This document shows, piece after piece, positions 8,989 through 16,411 of a stretch of 64,000 nt of DNA. The position numbers were made by a program, and so were the translations under genes. Location of the stretch: contig NZ_JAQIYM010000014.1 in NCBI RefSeq assembly GCF_028823535.1, positions 146,802-210,801 of the forward strand. Direction: 5' to 3'. The DNA is from Pseudomonas serbica. Its GTDB lineage: Bacteria; Pseudomonadota; Gammaproteobacteria; Pseudomonadales; Pseudomonadaceae. The notes below the pieces were generated by a model. That model saw only the letters and a program-made list of their open reading frames with translations, ran no database searches and was not told the origin of the DNA. The stretch's first letter is position 1; every line of letters starts with the position of its first letter.

Positions 8989-10266
8989 TCAGAGCTCGGA
9001 GAAGCACTCTTCGATGATCGCCAGGCCTTTGTCCAGTTGCTCGTCCGGCGAAGTCAGCGGTACCAGGACGCGCAGAACGTTGCCGTAGGTGCCGCAGGAC
9101 AGCAGGATCAAACCCTTATCGCGAGCCTTGGCCACAACGGACGCCACAGCTGCAGCGTTCGGCTTGTGGCTGTCACCGTTTTCGAACAGCTCGACTGCGA
9201 TCATCGCGCCCAGGGCACGCACTTCACCGATCACCGGGTACTTGGCCTGAATGGCCTTCAGACCGGTTACCAGACGCTCGCCAACAGCCTTGCAGCGGTC
9301 CAGCAGGTGCTCTTCTTCGAACACTTCCATCACGGCCAGGGCCGCGGCGCACGCGATCGGGCTACCGGCGTAGGTGCCGCCCAGGCCGCCTGGAGCGATG
9401 GCGTCCATGTACTCGGCCTTGCCGCACACACCAGCCAGCGGGAAGCCGCCAGCGATGGATTTGGCGAAGGTGGTCAGGTCGGCAGCAACGCCTATCTGTT
9501 CCATGGCGAAGAAGGTGCCGGTACGGCCAGCGCCGGTCTGTACTTCGTCAGCGATCAGCAGGATGCCGTGCTGGTCGCACAGGGCACGCAGACGCTTCAT
9601 GAATTCTTTAGGCGCGACGTAGAAACCACCTTCGCCCTGAACCGGCTCGATGATGATTGCAGCGATATCACGCGGCTCGGCGTCGTTCTTGAAGATGCGC
9701 TCGATGGAAGCGATCGAGTCGTCGATGCTCACACCGTGCAGTTCGTTCGGGTACAGCGCGCGGAAGATGCCGCCTGGCATCAGGCCCATGCCGGCCGAGT
9801 AAGGCACGACTTTACCGGTCAGGCCCAGGGTCATCATGGTGCGACCGTGGTACGCGCCGGTGAACGCGATCACGCCAGCGCGGCCAGTGGCGGCACGAGC
9901 GATCTTGATCGAGTTTTCCACGGCTTCGGAGCCAGTGGTGACCAGCAAGGTTTTCTTGGCGAAATCACCAGGAACCTTGGCGTTGATTTTTTCGCACACT
10001 TCTACGTACGGCTCGTAAGCCAGCACCTGGAAGCAAGTGTGGGTCAGCTTGTTCAGTTGCTCGGTCACCGCCGCGATGACTTTCGGGTGTACGTGGCCGG
10101 TGTTCAGTACGGCGATACCGCCAGCGAAGTCGATGAACTCACGACCTTCAACGTCGGTCACGGTCGCGTTCTTCGCGGACTCGGCGAAAATCGGGTGAAT
10201 CTGGCCAACACCACGTGGAACTGCGTTGGTACGGCGGGCCATCAAATCAGCGTTAGTCTTGCTCAT
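8989..10266 (-). CDS. gabT: 4-aminobutyrate aminotransferase GabT
   Basis: PLP-dependent class III aminotransferase that moves the amino group of GABA to 2-oxoglutarate, giving succinate semialdehyde and glutamate; 425 residues. The PLP-binding lysine lies in TFAKSIAGGFPLAG, and the cofactor-phosphate motif TTGSEAVENSIKIARAATGR and the Asp of ADEVQTGAGRTG are present. I use the ATG at 10264-10266 (MSKTNADLM), preceded by GAGGAA, instead of an in-frame ATG four codons earlier. It lies downstream of gabD on the same strand and probably shares its transcript; a 5-aminovalerate activity is possible in this family. Confidence 0.95.
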   Translation of the reverse strand: MSKTNADLMARRTNAVPRGVGQIHPIFAESAKNATVTDVEGREFIDFAGGIAVLNTGHVHPKVIAAVTEQLNKLTHTCFQVLAYEPYVEVCEKINAKVPGDFAKKTLLVTTGSEAVENSIKIARAATGRAGVIAFTGAYHGRTMMTLGLTGKVVPYSAGMGLMPGGIFRALYPNELHGVSIDDSIASIERIFKNDAEPRDIAAIIIEPVQGEGGFYVAPKEFMKRLRALCDQHGILLIADEVQTGAGRTGTFFAMEQIGVAADLTTFAKSIAGGFPLAGVCGKAEYMDAIAPGGLGGTYAGSPIACAAALAVMEVFEEEHLLDRCKAVGERLVTGLKAIQAKYPVIGEVRALGAMIAVELFENGDSHKPNAAAVASVVAKARDKGLILLSCGTYGNVLRVLVPLTSPDEQLDKGLAIIEECFSEL

Positions 10267-10455
10267 TACATTCCTCATTCGCCGCTCATCGGTCGGCGTG
10301 GTTCAAGGATTAAGCGGTGGGGAGGTAACTGAAGCAGCATGCGATGATCGACTGCCACAGCTTTCCCGACCACAGAGAAAATTCCGGTTTGAAGCCGCGC
10401 AAAGGGACAGCGCTCTCGTGCCCTTTGCGCTTGAAGCAATGCCTTGCCGGGCTTG

Positions 10456-11898
10456 TTAGATGCCCAGGCAGAGGTATTTGATTTCCAGGTAATCTTCGAT
10501 GCCGTACTTGGAGCCTTCACGGCCCAGGCCCGAGGCCTTGATGCCGCCGAATGGCGCGACTTCGTTGGAGATCAGCCCGGTGTTAACGCCGACCATGCCG
10601 TATTCCAGGGCTTCCGCCACACGGAACACACGACCCAGGTCGCGAGCATAGAAGTAAGAAGCCAAACCGAACTCGGTATCGTTGGACATCGCGATCACGT
10701 CGGCTTCATCTTTGAAGCGGAACAGTGGCGCCAATGGGCCGAAGGTTTCTTCCTTGGCCACGGCCGCGTTGTTCGGCACGTTGGTCAGGATGGTCGGCTC
10801 GAAGAAGTTGCCCTCCATCGATTTGCCGCCGGACAGCACGGTGGCGCCTTTGGCAACGGCGTCAGCGATGTGCTCTTGCACCTTGGCCACGGCTTTTTCG
10901 TCGATCAGCGGACCAGTGGTGGTGCCGTCTTCCAGACCGTTACCGATCTTCAGTTTGGCCACGGCCACTTTCAGCTTCTCGGCGAACGCGTCGTAGACCG
11001 AATCCTGGATGTACAGGCGGTTGGCGCAGACGCAGGTCTGGCCATTGTTGCGGTATTTGGAAATGATCGCGCCTTCGACGGCCTTATCCAGGTCCGCGTC
11101 GTCGAACACGATGAACGGCGCGTTGCCGCCCAGTTCCAGGGACACTTTCTTGATGTCCTTGGCGCATTCCGACATCAGTTGACGACCGATTTCGGTCGAA
11201 CCGGTGAAGGACAGCTTGCGCACGATCGGGTTGCTGGTCAGCTCGCTGCCGATGTCGCCGGCGCTGCCGGAAACAACGCTGAACACACCAGCCGGGATGC
11301 CGGCACGCTGGGCCAGTTCAGCCAGGGCGAACGCCGAGAATGGGGTTTGCGAAGCAGGCTTGAGCACCATGGTGCAACCGGCGGCCAGGGCCGGGCCGGC
11401 TTTACGGGTGATCATGGCCGCAGGGAAGTTCCACGGGGTAATGGCAGCGGTCACGCCGATTGGCTGCTTGATCACGATCAGGCGCTTGTCTGGCTGGTGG
11501 CCCGGAATCACGTCACCGTAGATGCGCTTGGCTTCTTCGGCGAACCACTCGATGAACGATGCGGCGTAAACGATCTCGCCCTTGGCTTCGGCCAATGGCT
11601 TGCCCTGCTCCAGGGTCATCAGGCGAGCGAGGTCGTCCTGGTTCTCGATGATCAGCTCGTACCAGCGACGCAGCTTGTTCGCACGTTCTTTGGCGGTCAG
11701 TGCACGCCAGGCCGGCAGCGCTTTGTCAGCGGCTTCAATTGCACGGCGGGTTTCGGCAGCGCCCATTTTCGGCACGGTGCCCAGAATTTCGCCCGTTGCC
11801 GGGTTGTTGACCTTGATCGTCTGACCATTGTCCGCATCAACCCAAGCGCCATCGATGAAGGCTTGCTGGCGGAACAACTGGGTGTCTTTAAGCTGCAT
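10456..11898 (-). CDS. gabD: NAD(P)-dependent succinate-semialdehyde dehydrogenase GabD
   Basis: Aldehyde dehydrogenase family, 480 residues, oxidising succinate semialdehyde (or glutarate semialdehyde) to the acid. The catalytic Cys is in GQTCVCANR and the general-base Glu in SLELGGNAPF; the cofactor site SFTGSTEIGR is present. The start at 11896-11898 (MQLKDTQLF) has AGGAAAG upstream; the frame is open for 36 more codons, but those do not look like protein. It precedes gabT with a 189-bp gap that contains no gene, completing the GABA-to-succinate route. Confidence 0.95.
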   Translation of the reverse strand: MQLKDTQLFRQQAFIDGAWVDADNGQTIKVNNPATGEILGTVPKMGAAETRRAIEAADKALPAWRALTAKERANKLRRWYELIIENQDDLARLMTLEQGKPLAEAKGEIVYAASFIEWFAEEAKRIYGDVIPGHQPDKRLIVIKQPIGVTAAITPWNFPAAMITRKAGPALAAGCTMVLKPASQTPFSAFALAELAQRAGIPAGVFSVVSGSAGDIGSELTSNPIVRKLSFTGSTEIGRQLMSECAKDIKKVSLELGGNAPFIVFDDADLDKAVEGAIISKYRNNGQTCVCANRLYIQDSVYDAFAEKLKVAVAKLKIGNGLEDGTTTGPLIDEKAVAKVQEHIADAVAKGATVLSGGKSMEGNFFEPTILTNVPNNAAVAKEETFGPLAPLFRFKDEADVIAMSNDTEFGLASYFYARDLGRVFRVAEALEYGMVGVNTGLISNEVAPFGGIKASGLGREGSKYGIEDYLEIKYLCLGI

Positions 11899-12246
11899 GT
11901 CGGCTTTCCTTAACAGCACCGCGGCAGGCGCGGAGCAAATTATGATTGTAGAAAGGCGCCTCAGTAGGCTGCCGTCAGGGAAATCATTCACCGGGCTGAA
12001 GCACATAAATAGCGCACTGATTCAAATCGTGCGGTTCAGCACCCAGACAAGAGCGTTTGAAATCTCAAACGAATCCTAGGATCAAAGGGGGTAAAGGACA
12101 ATAGGGCGTTCGAAAAAAAGAACGAAAACCTCTTTTTTGCTTCATTTTTCTGATCAACGTAGCAAACGCAGGTTACGCTTTAAAAAAACACAGGCGATTC
12201 AGCAGCATGGACGCCTGCAATGCATATGAGTATCATGGCGCCCGCT
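11899..12246. other. Intergenic region upstream of gabD and tRNA-Arg
   Basis: 348 bp without a convincing gene. It should hold the gabD promoter (minus strand) and the tRNA-Arg promoter (plus strand). It contains a perfect interrupted palindrome at 12054-12071, listed separately. I found no clear sigma-54 (GG-N10-GC) element on either strand by eye. Confidence 0.6.
12054..12071. promoter_or_regulatory. Palindrome upstream of gabD, possible operator
   Basis: Arms CGTTTGA (12054-12060) and TCAAACG (12065-12071) are separated by AATC, giving an 18-bp two-fold symmetric element about 155 bp upstream of the gabD start. The spacing fits a dimeric regulator. No regulator gene is adjacent, so its identity is unknown. 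Confidence 0.35.
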
Positions 12247-12323
12247 GCACCAGTAGCTCAGCTGGATAGAGTACTGCCCTCCGAAGGCAGGGGTCGTGGG
12301 TTCGAATCCCGCCTGGTGCACCA
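12247..12323 (+). tRNA. tRNA-Arg (anticodon CCG)
   Basis: A 77-nt cloverleaf. The acceptor stem GCACCAG pairs with CTGGTGC, and the CCA end is encoded. The D-arm has AGCTCAGCTGGATAGAGT, the anticodon stem CTGCC/GGCAG encloses loop CTCCGAA (anticodon CCG, reading CGG), and the T-arm contains GGTTCGAATCC. It decodes arginine CGG. Confidence 0.97.
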
Positions 12324-12337
12324 TACATAGAATCGAG

Positions 12338-12370
12338 AAAGCCTCAGGCCGTTGGGTCTGGGGCTTTTTT
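12338..12370 (+). terminator. Rho-independent terminator after tRNA-Arg
   Basis: Stem AAAGCC...GGCTTT with inner CAG/CTG pairing is followed by a run of six T, 15 bp after the tRNA end. It fits a monocistronic tRNA transcript. Confidence 0.8.
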
Positions 12371-12377
12371 GTGGGTC

Positions 12378-12402
12378 AAAAAAACCGCCTAAGCGGTTTT
12401 TT
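12378..12402 (-). terminator. Rho-independent terminator for the acidic-protein gene
   Basis: Stem AACCGC/GCGGTT with a 4-nt loop is flanked by A- and T-runs and abuts the stop codon of the minus-strand gene ending at 12402. It is a strong bidirectional terminator between the tRNA and that operon. Confidence 0.8.
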
Positions 12403-12671
12403 CATTCTGTGGTCCAGTCAAACTCGTCGTATTCATCATCCTCATCGTCCTCGAACTCTTCCTCTTCACGAACGTCTTCTTCCTCAGCATTACCCTCTTC
12501 CTGCTGACTCAGCAGAAAATCCTTACGGCTCTCGGTAATTGCCCGCCGTAATTCCTCGCCCTTTTCCGGGCAGTTGAGCATTTGGGCGATGCGGTCGATT
12601 TTTTTTGTCACGGCATCCTCCAACGCATCGACTATGGCCCGATAGTGCGCGCTTTCGGGCCTTGATGCCAA
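12402..12671 (-). CDS. Small conserved protein with acidic C-terminal tail
   Basis: About 89 residues: an N-terminal amphipathic helical part (SAHYRAIVDALEDAVTKKIDRIAQML) and a C-terminal third made almost only of Glu and Asp. The frame has no ATG. A TTG at 12669-12671 gives this form. A CTG at 12693-12695, overlapping the stop of the preceding gene as CTGA and lying 11 bp after AAGGAG, would give 97 residues. Translational coupling to the sigma/anti-sigma operon is likely. The acidic tail suggests binding to a basic partner or nucleic-acid mimicry, which is inference. I do not recognise a named family. Confidence 0.65.
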   Translation of the reverse strand: MASRPESAHYRAIVDALEDAVTKKIDRIAQMLNCPEKGEELRRAITESRKDFLLSQQEEGNAEEEDVREEEEFEDDEDDEYDEFDWTTE

Positions 12672-12691
12672 ATCGTCGAGCGTCGGGTCGA

Positions 12692-13300
12692 TCAGTTTTT
12701 CTGCAGCTCCTTGAGTCGTGCGCTGAGGTTTTCGTCGGGAAAGCGTTTGTGCAGGTCGGCCAGCAGCTTATCGGCGGCTTGCGGGTGCCCGGTTTTTTCC
12801 AGGCGCAGCACTTCGCGCAATTGCTCGTCCAGGGATTTCACTGGGGCCGCGGCACGCTTGCTGGCTTTAGCTTCGTCCGCCATATCGGCGCTGAAGGATT
12901 CTGCCTGGGCTGGGACCGCCGATTCCGCCATTGGCGCGGCGGGGGCGGAGAGCGCGCCGGCCGGGGCGTTGAGGGAACGGGCCAGCGCTGACGGCGCGGC
13001 TTCGGCTTCCTGTTTGGCAACCGGTGCCGCAGGCGCGAAGTCGTAGCTGGGCACTTGCTCTGGCGTGCGCTGGACCAGCGAGAGCATCAGTGCGATGCCG
13101 ACGAGGCTGGCGAATGCCACTTGCCAGCGGGGTTGCTGGCAGGCGCGAAGCCAGCGTTGCCACAAGCCTGGCTTTGGCGCGGGCACCGCGCTACGCGCGG
13201 CGGCCAGGATCAAGGCGTCGAGATGCGCAGGGGGTTCGCCGGTGGCCTGCTCGCGGTAATGTTCGAGCGTTCGGTTCGGTGTGTGCTTGGCGTCAGTCAT
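12692..13300 (-). CDS. Single-span membrane protein, putative anti-sigma factor
   Basis: A 202-residue protein with a short cytoplasmic N-terminus, one membrane span (about residues 55-73, WQVAFASLVGIALMLSLV), then an Ala/Pro-rich periplasmic linker and a helical C-terminal segment (SLDEQLREVLRLEKTGHPQAADKLLADLHKRFP). Its ATG overlaps the stop of the ECF sigma gene (13297-13300), indicating tight coupling. Topology and position fit an anti-sigma factor, but I see no clear zinc anti-sigma (HxxxCxxC) motif. The function therefore rests mostly on context. Confidence 0.7.
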   Translation of the reverse strand: MTDAKHTPNRTLEHYREQATGEPPAHLDALILAAARSAVPAPKPGLWQRWLRACQQPRWQVAFASLVGIALMLSLVQRTPEQVPSYDFAPAAPVAKQEAEAAPSALARSLNAPAGALSAPAAPMAESAVPAQAESFSADMADEAKASKRAAAPVKSLDEQLREVLRLEKTGHPQAADKLLADLHKRFPDENLSARLKELQKN

Positions 13301-13908
13301 GTCAGTACCTCCTCGGCCAGCAGCCGACGCAGTTTTTGCTGGGCGTAACGCAAGCGGCTCTTGACGGTTTCCAGCGGTGTTTCGGTGAGGGTGGCGATCT
13401 GCGGCAAATCGAGATCGCTGTAGGCGCGCAGCAGGAACACTTCGCGCTGGTCGGCGGGCAAGGCTTGCAGGGCGGCCTCAAGACGCTGGCTGTCACGGCT
13501 CAGGCTCAGCAGTTGCTCAGGATCGGTGGTGTCATCGGGCAGCGCATGGGCCTGTTCGTCGTAGCTGTCGTGCAACGGTTGATGGACGCCGTGTTTGCGC
13601 CAGTGATCGATCAAGCGGTTGCGGGCAATCTGGTAGAGCCAGGTACGAAAAGTCGCCCGACCGTGTGGCTGACTGCCGCTGCGGATCAGGCTCAGCCAGG
13701 TTTCCTGATAGACCTCCTCGGCAAGTTCCGCCCTGCCGCTCAACCCCAGCAGAAACCGGTACAAGCCCTGACGGTGGCGCGCGTACAGAATCTCGAACGC
13801 CGCGCCGTCGCCCTCGCGATAAAGGGCCAGTAGCGCTTCGTCGCTACTGGCCTCGGCGCTGCTTGCGGGCGCAAACAGCTGGCTGATGAACCCCTTCAAT
13901 CGGCTCAC
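13297..13908 (-). CDS. ECF-family RNA polymerase sigma factor
   Basis: A 203-residue sigma-70 family protein. Region 2 is at about residues 25-95 (ALLALYREGDGAAFEILYARH...AEEVYQETW), and region 4 at about 135-190 (ALPADQREVFLLRAYSDLDLPQIATL, then TVKSRLRYAQQKLR). The start is a GTG that overlaps the TAG stop of the VWA gene (TAGTG), so translation is coupled. It sits between the VWA lipoprotein and the anti-sigma-like gene. Target promoters are not evident from this window. Confidence 0.9.
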   Translation of the reverse strand: MSRLKGFISQLFAPASSAEASSDEALLALYREGDGAAFEILYARHRQGLYRFLLGLSGRAELAEEVYQETWLSLIRSGSQPHGRATFRTWLYQIARNRLIDHWRKHGVHQPLHDSYDEQAHALPDDTTDPEQLLSLSRDSQRLEAALQALPADQREVFLLRAYSDLDLPQIATLTETPLETVKSRLRYAQQKLRRLLAEEVLT

Positions 13909-15620
13909 TATTCAATCCGTCGTTCAGTGGCGGTTGGATTCAACGCTGTGGTGGTGCGCAAACTCTGCGCCAGCTCTACCAGTTGCACAAACTCGCTGCG
14001 CAGGCCGAAGCGGTCATCACCCCGGGCGCCGCGGGCCAGCGCTTCGGTGTCCTTGAGGTTGAACTCGCCGGTGTAGCGTCCGTCCTTGAGCTGTTGGGAA
14101 AACGCCGCCACTGCCGCTGCAAAGCGCAGGTCATCGCTGGCCTTGGTGGCTGGGTCGTTAACGATCGGCCGTTCGATCAAGCGACTGTTCCCGCCTTCGG
14201 GCAACTGATATCGCACACGCAGCATCGCCAACTCGCCATGCTTTTCGGAACCCACTGCGCCCGATTGAGCGTAGCGCAGCGGCTCCAGCCAGCCCTTCTC
14301 GCCCTTGGGGACAATTTCGTACAGCGCAGTCACGGTATGTCCTGCACCAATTTCACCGGCATCGACCTTGTCATTGCTGAAATCCTCACGTTTCAACGCC
14401 CGGTTTTCATACCCCAGCAGTCGATATTCGCTGACGTGCGCGGGGTTGAATTCCACTTGCAGCTTGACGTTTTTCGCCACGACGGCAAGGGTCGAGCCGA
14501 GTTGATCCACCAGCACCTTGCGCGCCTCACGCAGGTTGTCGATGTAGGCGTAATTGCCATCGCCGGCATCGGCCAGTTGTTCCATCAGGTGTTCATTGTA
14601 GTTATCCACACCGAAACCCAGGGTGGTCAGGGATACGCCCGCTTTACGTTTATCCACAGCCATTTGCTTGAGGCTGTCGAAGTCGCTGACGCCGACGTTG
14701 AAGTCACCGTCAGTGGCCAGTAGGACGCGGTTGATGCCCTTGGGGATAAACGCCTGTTGCGCCTGTTGATAAGCCAGTTCGATGCCCGAGGCTCCGGCAG
14801 TGGAACCGCCCGCGGTCAGTTGATCGATGGCTGTACGAATCTTCGCCTTTTCCCGTCCGGAAGTGGGCTCCAGTACTACCCGTGATTCCCCGGCGTAGAC
14901 CACCAAGGACACCCGATCCTGATCGCGCAGTTGATCGACCAGCAATTTCAGGGTGCTTTTGACCAGCGGCAGGCCCTCGCGGCGATCCATCGAGCCGGAC
15001 ACGTCCACCAGAAACACCAGGTTCGCCGGGGCCAGTTCCGCGAACGCGCGGTCCGAGGCCTTGATGCCGATGCGCAACAGGCGTGTATGCGGATTCCAGG
15101 GTGACGCTGCCAGCTCCGTGGTCACGCCGAAGGGCGAGCCATCGGCGGGCAAGGCGTAGTCATAAGGGAAGTAATTGACCATCTCCTCCAGCCGCACCGC
15201 CCCTTCCGGTGGCAGTCGCCCCTGGTTGAGCAGACGGCGGACGTTGGCGTAGGCGCCGGTATCGACGTCGGCGCTGAAGGTCGAGACCGGCGTTTGGGCG
15301 ACGCTGTGGATCGGGTTGTCGGCCAGGGCCTGGTACTGCTCGCGCTGTTCGTCGCGATAGCCCTGTGGATAAGCCTCGCCCGCGGGCACTGGCGCGAAGC
15401 CCGCCATCGGTGCCGGCCTGACGCTGCGCTTGCTCATCGACGCATCGGCGTCGAGCCTTTCTTGCTGCACTAGCGGCTCGGCTTTCAACTCGGCCTGGGC
15501 CGGCGATGACACGGCGCCGGCATCGGGCTTGGACGACACACCGCAACCGGCAACGGCCAGTAACAGCCCGGCGGCGAAACCCTGGGCTACCGGACGAAGA
15601 ACATGCAGAGGGAGGGACAT
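13908..15620 (-). CDS. VWA-domain lipoprotein (YfbK-like)
   Basis: 570 residues from the ATG at 15618-15620, which has GAGG eight bases upstream. The N-terminus is a lipoprotein signal ending in the lipobox LLLAVAGC, so it is probably membrane anchored. The central von Willebrand A domain has an intact MIDAS start DVSGSM in NLVFLVDVSGSMDRR and the downstream ATDGDFNVG, implying metal-dependent protein binding. The flanking regions match the YfbK family. As first gene of the VWA-sigma-anti-sigma unit it may be the envelope-side component of the signalling system, which is inference. Confidence 0.88.
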   Translation of the reverse strand: MSLPLHVLRPVAQGFAAGLLLAVAGCGVSSKPDAGAVSSPAQAELKAEPLVQQERLDADASMSKRSVRPAPMAGFAPVPAGEAYPQGYRDEQREQYQALADNPIHSVAQTPVSTFSADVDTGAYANVRRLLNQGRLPPEGAVRLEEMVNYFPYDYALPADGSPFGVTTELAASPWNPHTRLLRIGIKASDRAFAELAPANLVFLVDVSGSMDRREGLPLVKSTLKLLVDQLRDQDRVSLVVYAGESRVVLEPTSGREKAKIRTAIDQLTAGGSTAGASGIELAYQQAQQAFIPKGINRVLLATDGDFNVGVSDFDSLKQMAVDKRKAGVSLTTLGFGVDNYNEHLMEQLADAGDGNYAYIDNLREARKVLVDQLGSTLAVVAKNVKLQVEFNPAHVSEYRLLGYENRALKREDFSNDKVDAGEIGAGHTVTALYEIVPKGEKGWLEPLRYAQSGAVGSEKHGELAMLRVRYQLPEGGNSRLIERPIVNDPATKASDDLRFAAAVAAFSQQLKDGRYTGEFNLKDTEALARGARGDDRFGLRSEFVQLVELAQSLRTTTALNPTATERRIE

Positions 15621-15681
15621 GGGGCTGACCTCAGGAGGAAATTGATCCATTCATCCTGTGAGACGGACAGCCCGGAGAGTT

Positions 15682-15693
15682 CGGGTTAACCCG
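15682..15693. promoter_or_regulatory. Perfect 12-bp palindrome upstream of the VWA/sigma operon
   Basis: CGGGTTAACCCG lies about 60 bp upstream of the VWA start, between it and the stop of the PEBP-like gene. It could be an operator, or part of the 3' structure of the upstream gene. I looked for an ECF-type AAC...CGTC promoter here, but the best match has a spacer that is too short. Confidence 0.3.
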
Positions 15694-15706
15694 CGCTAAA
15701 AATTCT

Positions 15707-16270
15707 TCAGCGGTGGTAGCGCCGTACCACGCTGCTGTTTCTCAGCACGTGACCTTTGATTTTTTCCAGCAACTGGGCGCGAGTGAGGCCGGCTGGCAGC
15801 GCATCCGGCGCGAGGTCCAGGGCGTAGAGCTGGATGATGTAATGATGCGCGCTGTCGCCAACCGGTGGGCAAGGACCGACGTACCCCGTCGTGCCTTTGC
15901 TGTTGGTGCCACCCACGCCCTCGAGCGCGGATTTGGCGCCGACACCCGCCGCAATCTGGTGAGTGCCGGCCTTGATGCCGTAGTGCACCCAATGGTCGAC
16001 ACCCTGGCCTTTCTGGCCATCCGGATCGTGCATGACGATGGCGTAGCTGAGCGTGCCTGCCGGACCAGCGTTCCAGTTCAGTGCTGGCGAGACATTGTGC
16101 CCACCGCAACCCTGGGCATCGCTGGCGGCGGCCGACGTGAACAGTCGGTCATCCGAGACGCCCGGGATGTTCAGGGTGAAACGCTCCTGGGCCGCCTGCG
16201 CCGGAAATTGCACGCAAAGGACGACTGTTACGGCCGCTAGCCAAGGGGTCAGAGAGGTCAATCGGGTCAT
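15707..16270 (-). CDS. Periplasmic YbhB/YbcL-type PEBP (Raf-kinase-inhibitor-like) protein
   Basis: A 187-residue secreted protein with a signal peptide (cleavage near AQAA) and a phosphatidylethanolamine-binding-protein fold. The conserved ligand-site motifs DPDG...DHWV and GPCPPVGDSAHHY are visible. Bacterial PEBP proteins have no settled role; binding of phospholipids or small anions is proposed. It is divergent from the Rieske/FAD reductase gene. Confidence 0.88.
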   Translation of the reverse strand: MTRLTSLTPWLAAVTVVLCVQFPAQAAQERFTLNIPGVSDDRLFTSAAASDAQGCGGHNVSPALNWNAGPAGTLSYAIVMHDPDGQKGQGVDHWVHYGIKAGTHQIAAGVGAKSALEGVGGTNSKGTTGYVGPCPPVGDSAHHYIIQLYALDLAPDALPAGLTRAQLLEKIKGHVLRNSSVVRRYHR

Positions 16271-16411
16271 ACCGGGAGCACCTAGTGCGGGGTGGGGCCG
16301 TGGTCGGCGAGCAGACTATAGCCGGACCGTTCACGCGGTGGCAGTGGGAATTGGATGAACCTCGCGTTAAGCGCCAGACTCATAACTGAAACGCCTGTCT
16401 GGAGAGCGATC

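Noticed and set aside
10444..11913. A 489-codon plus-strand frame opposite gabD
   Set aside because: The minus-strand frame has all aldehyde dehydrogenase motifs; the plus-strand translation is His/Gln/Val-rich shadow sequence.
15621..15706. ECF-type autoregulatory promoter before the VWA gene
   Set aside because: A GAAC and a CGTC element are present, but the spacing is clearly shorter than the 15-17 bp expected.
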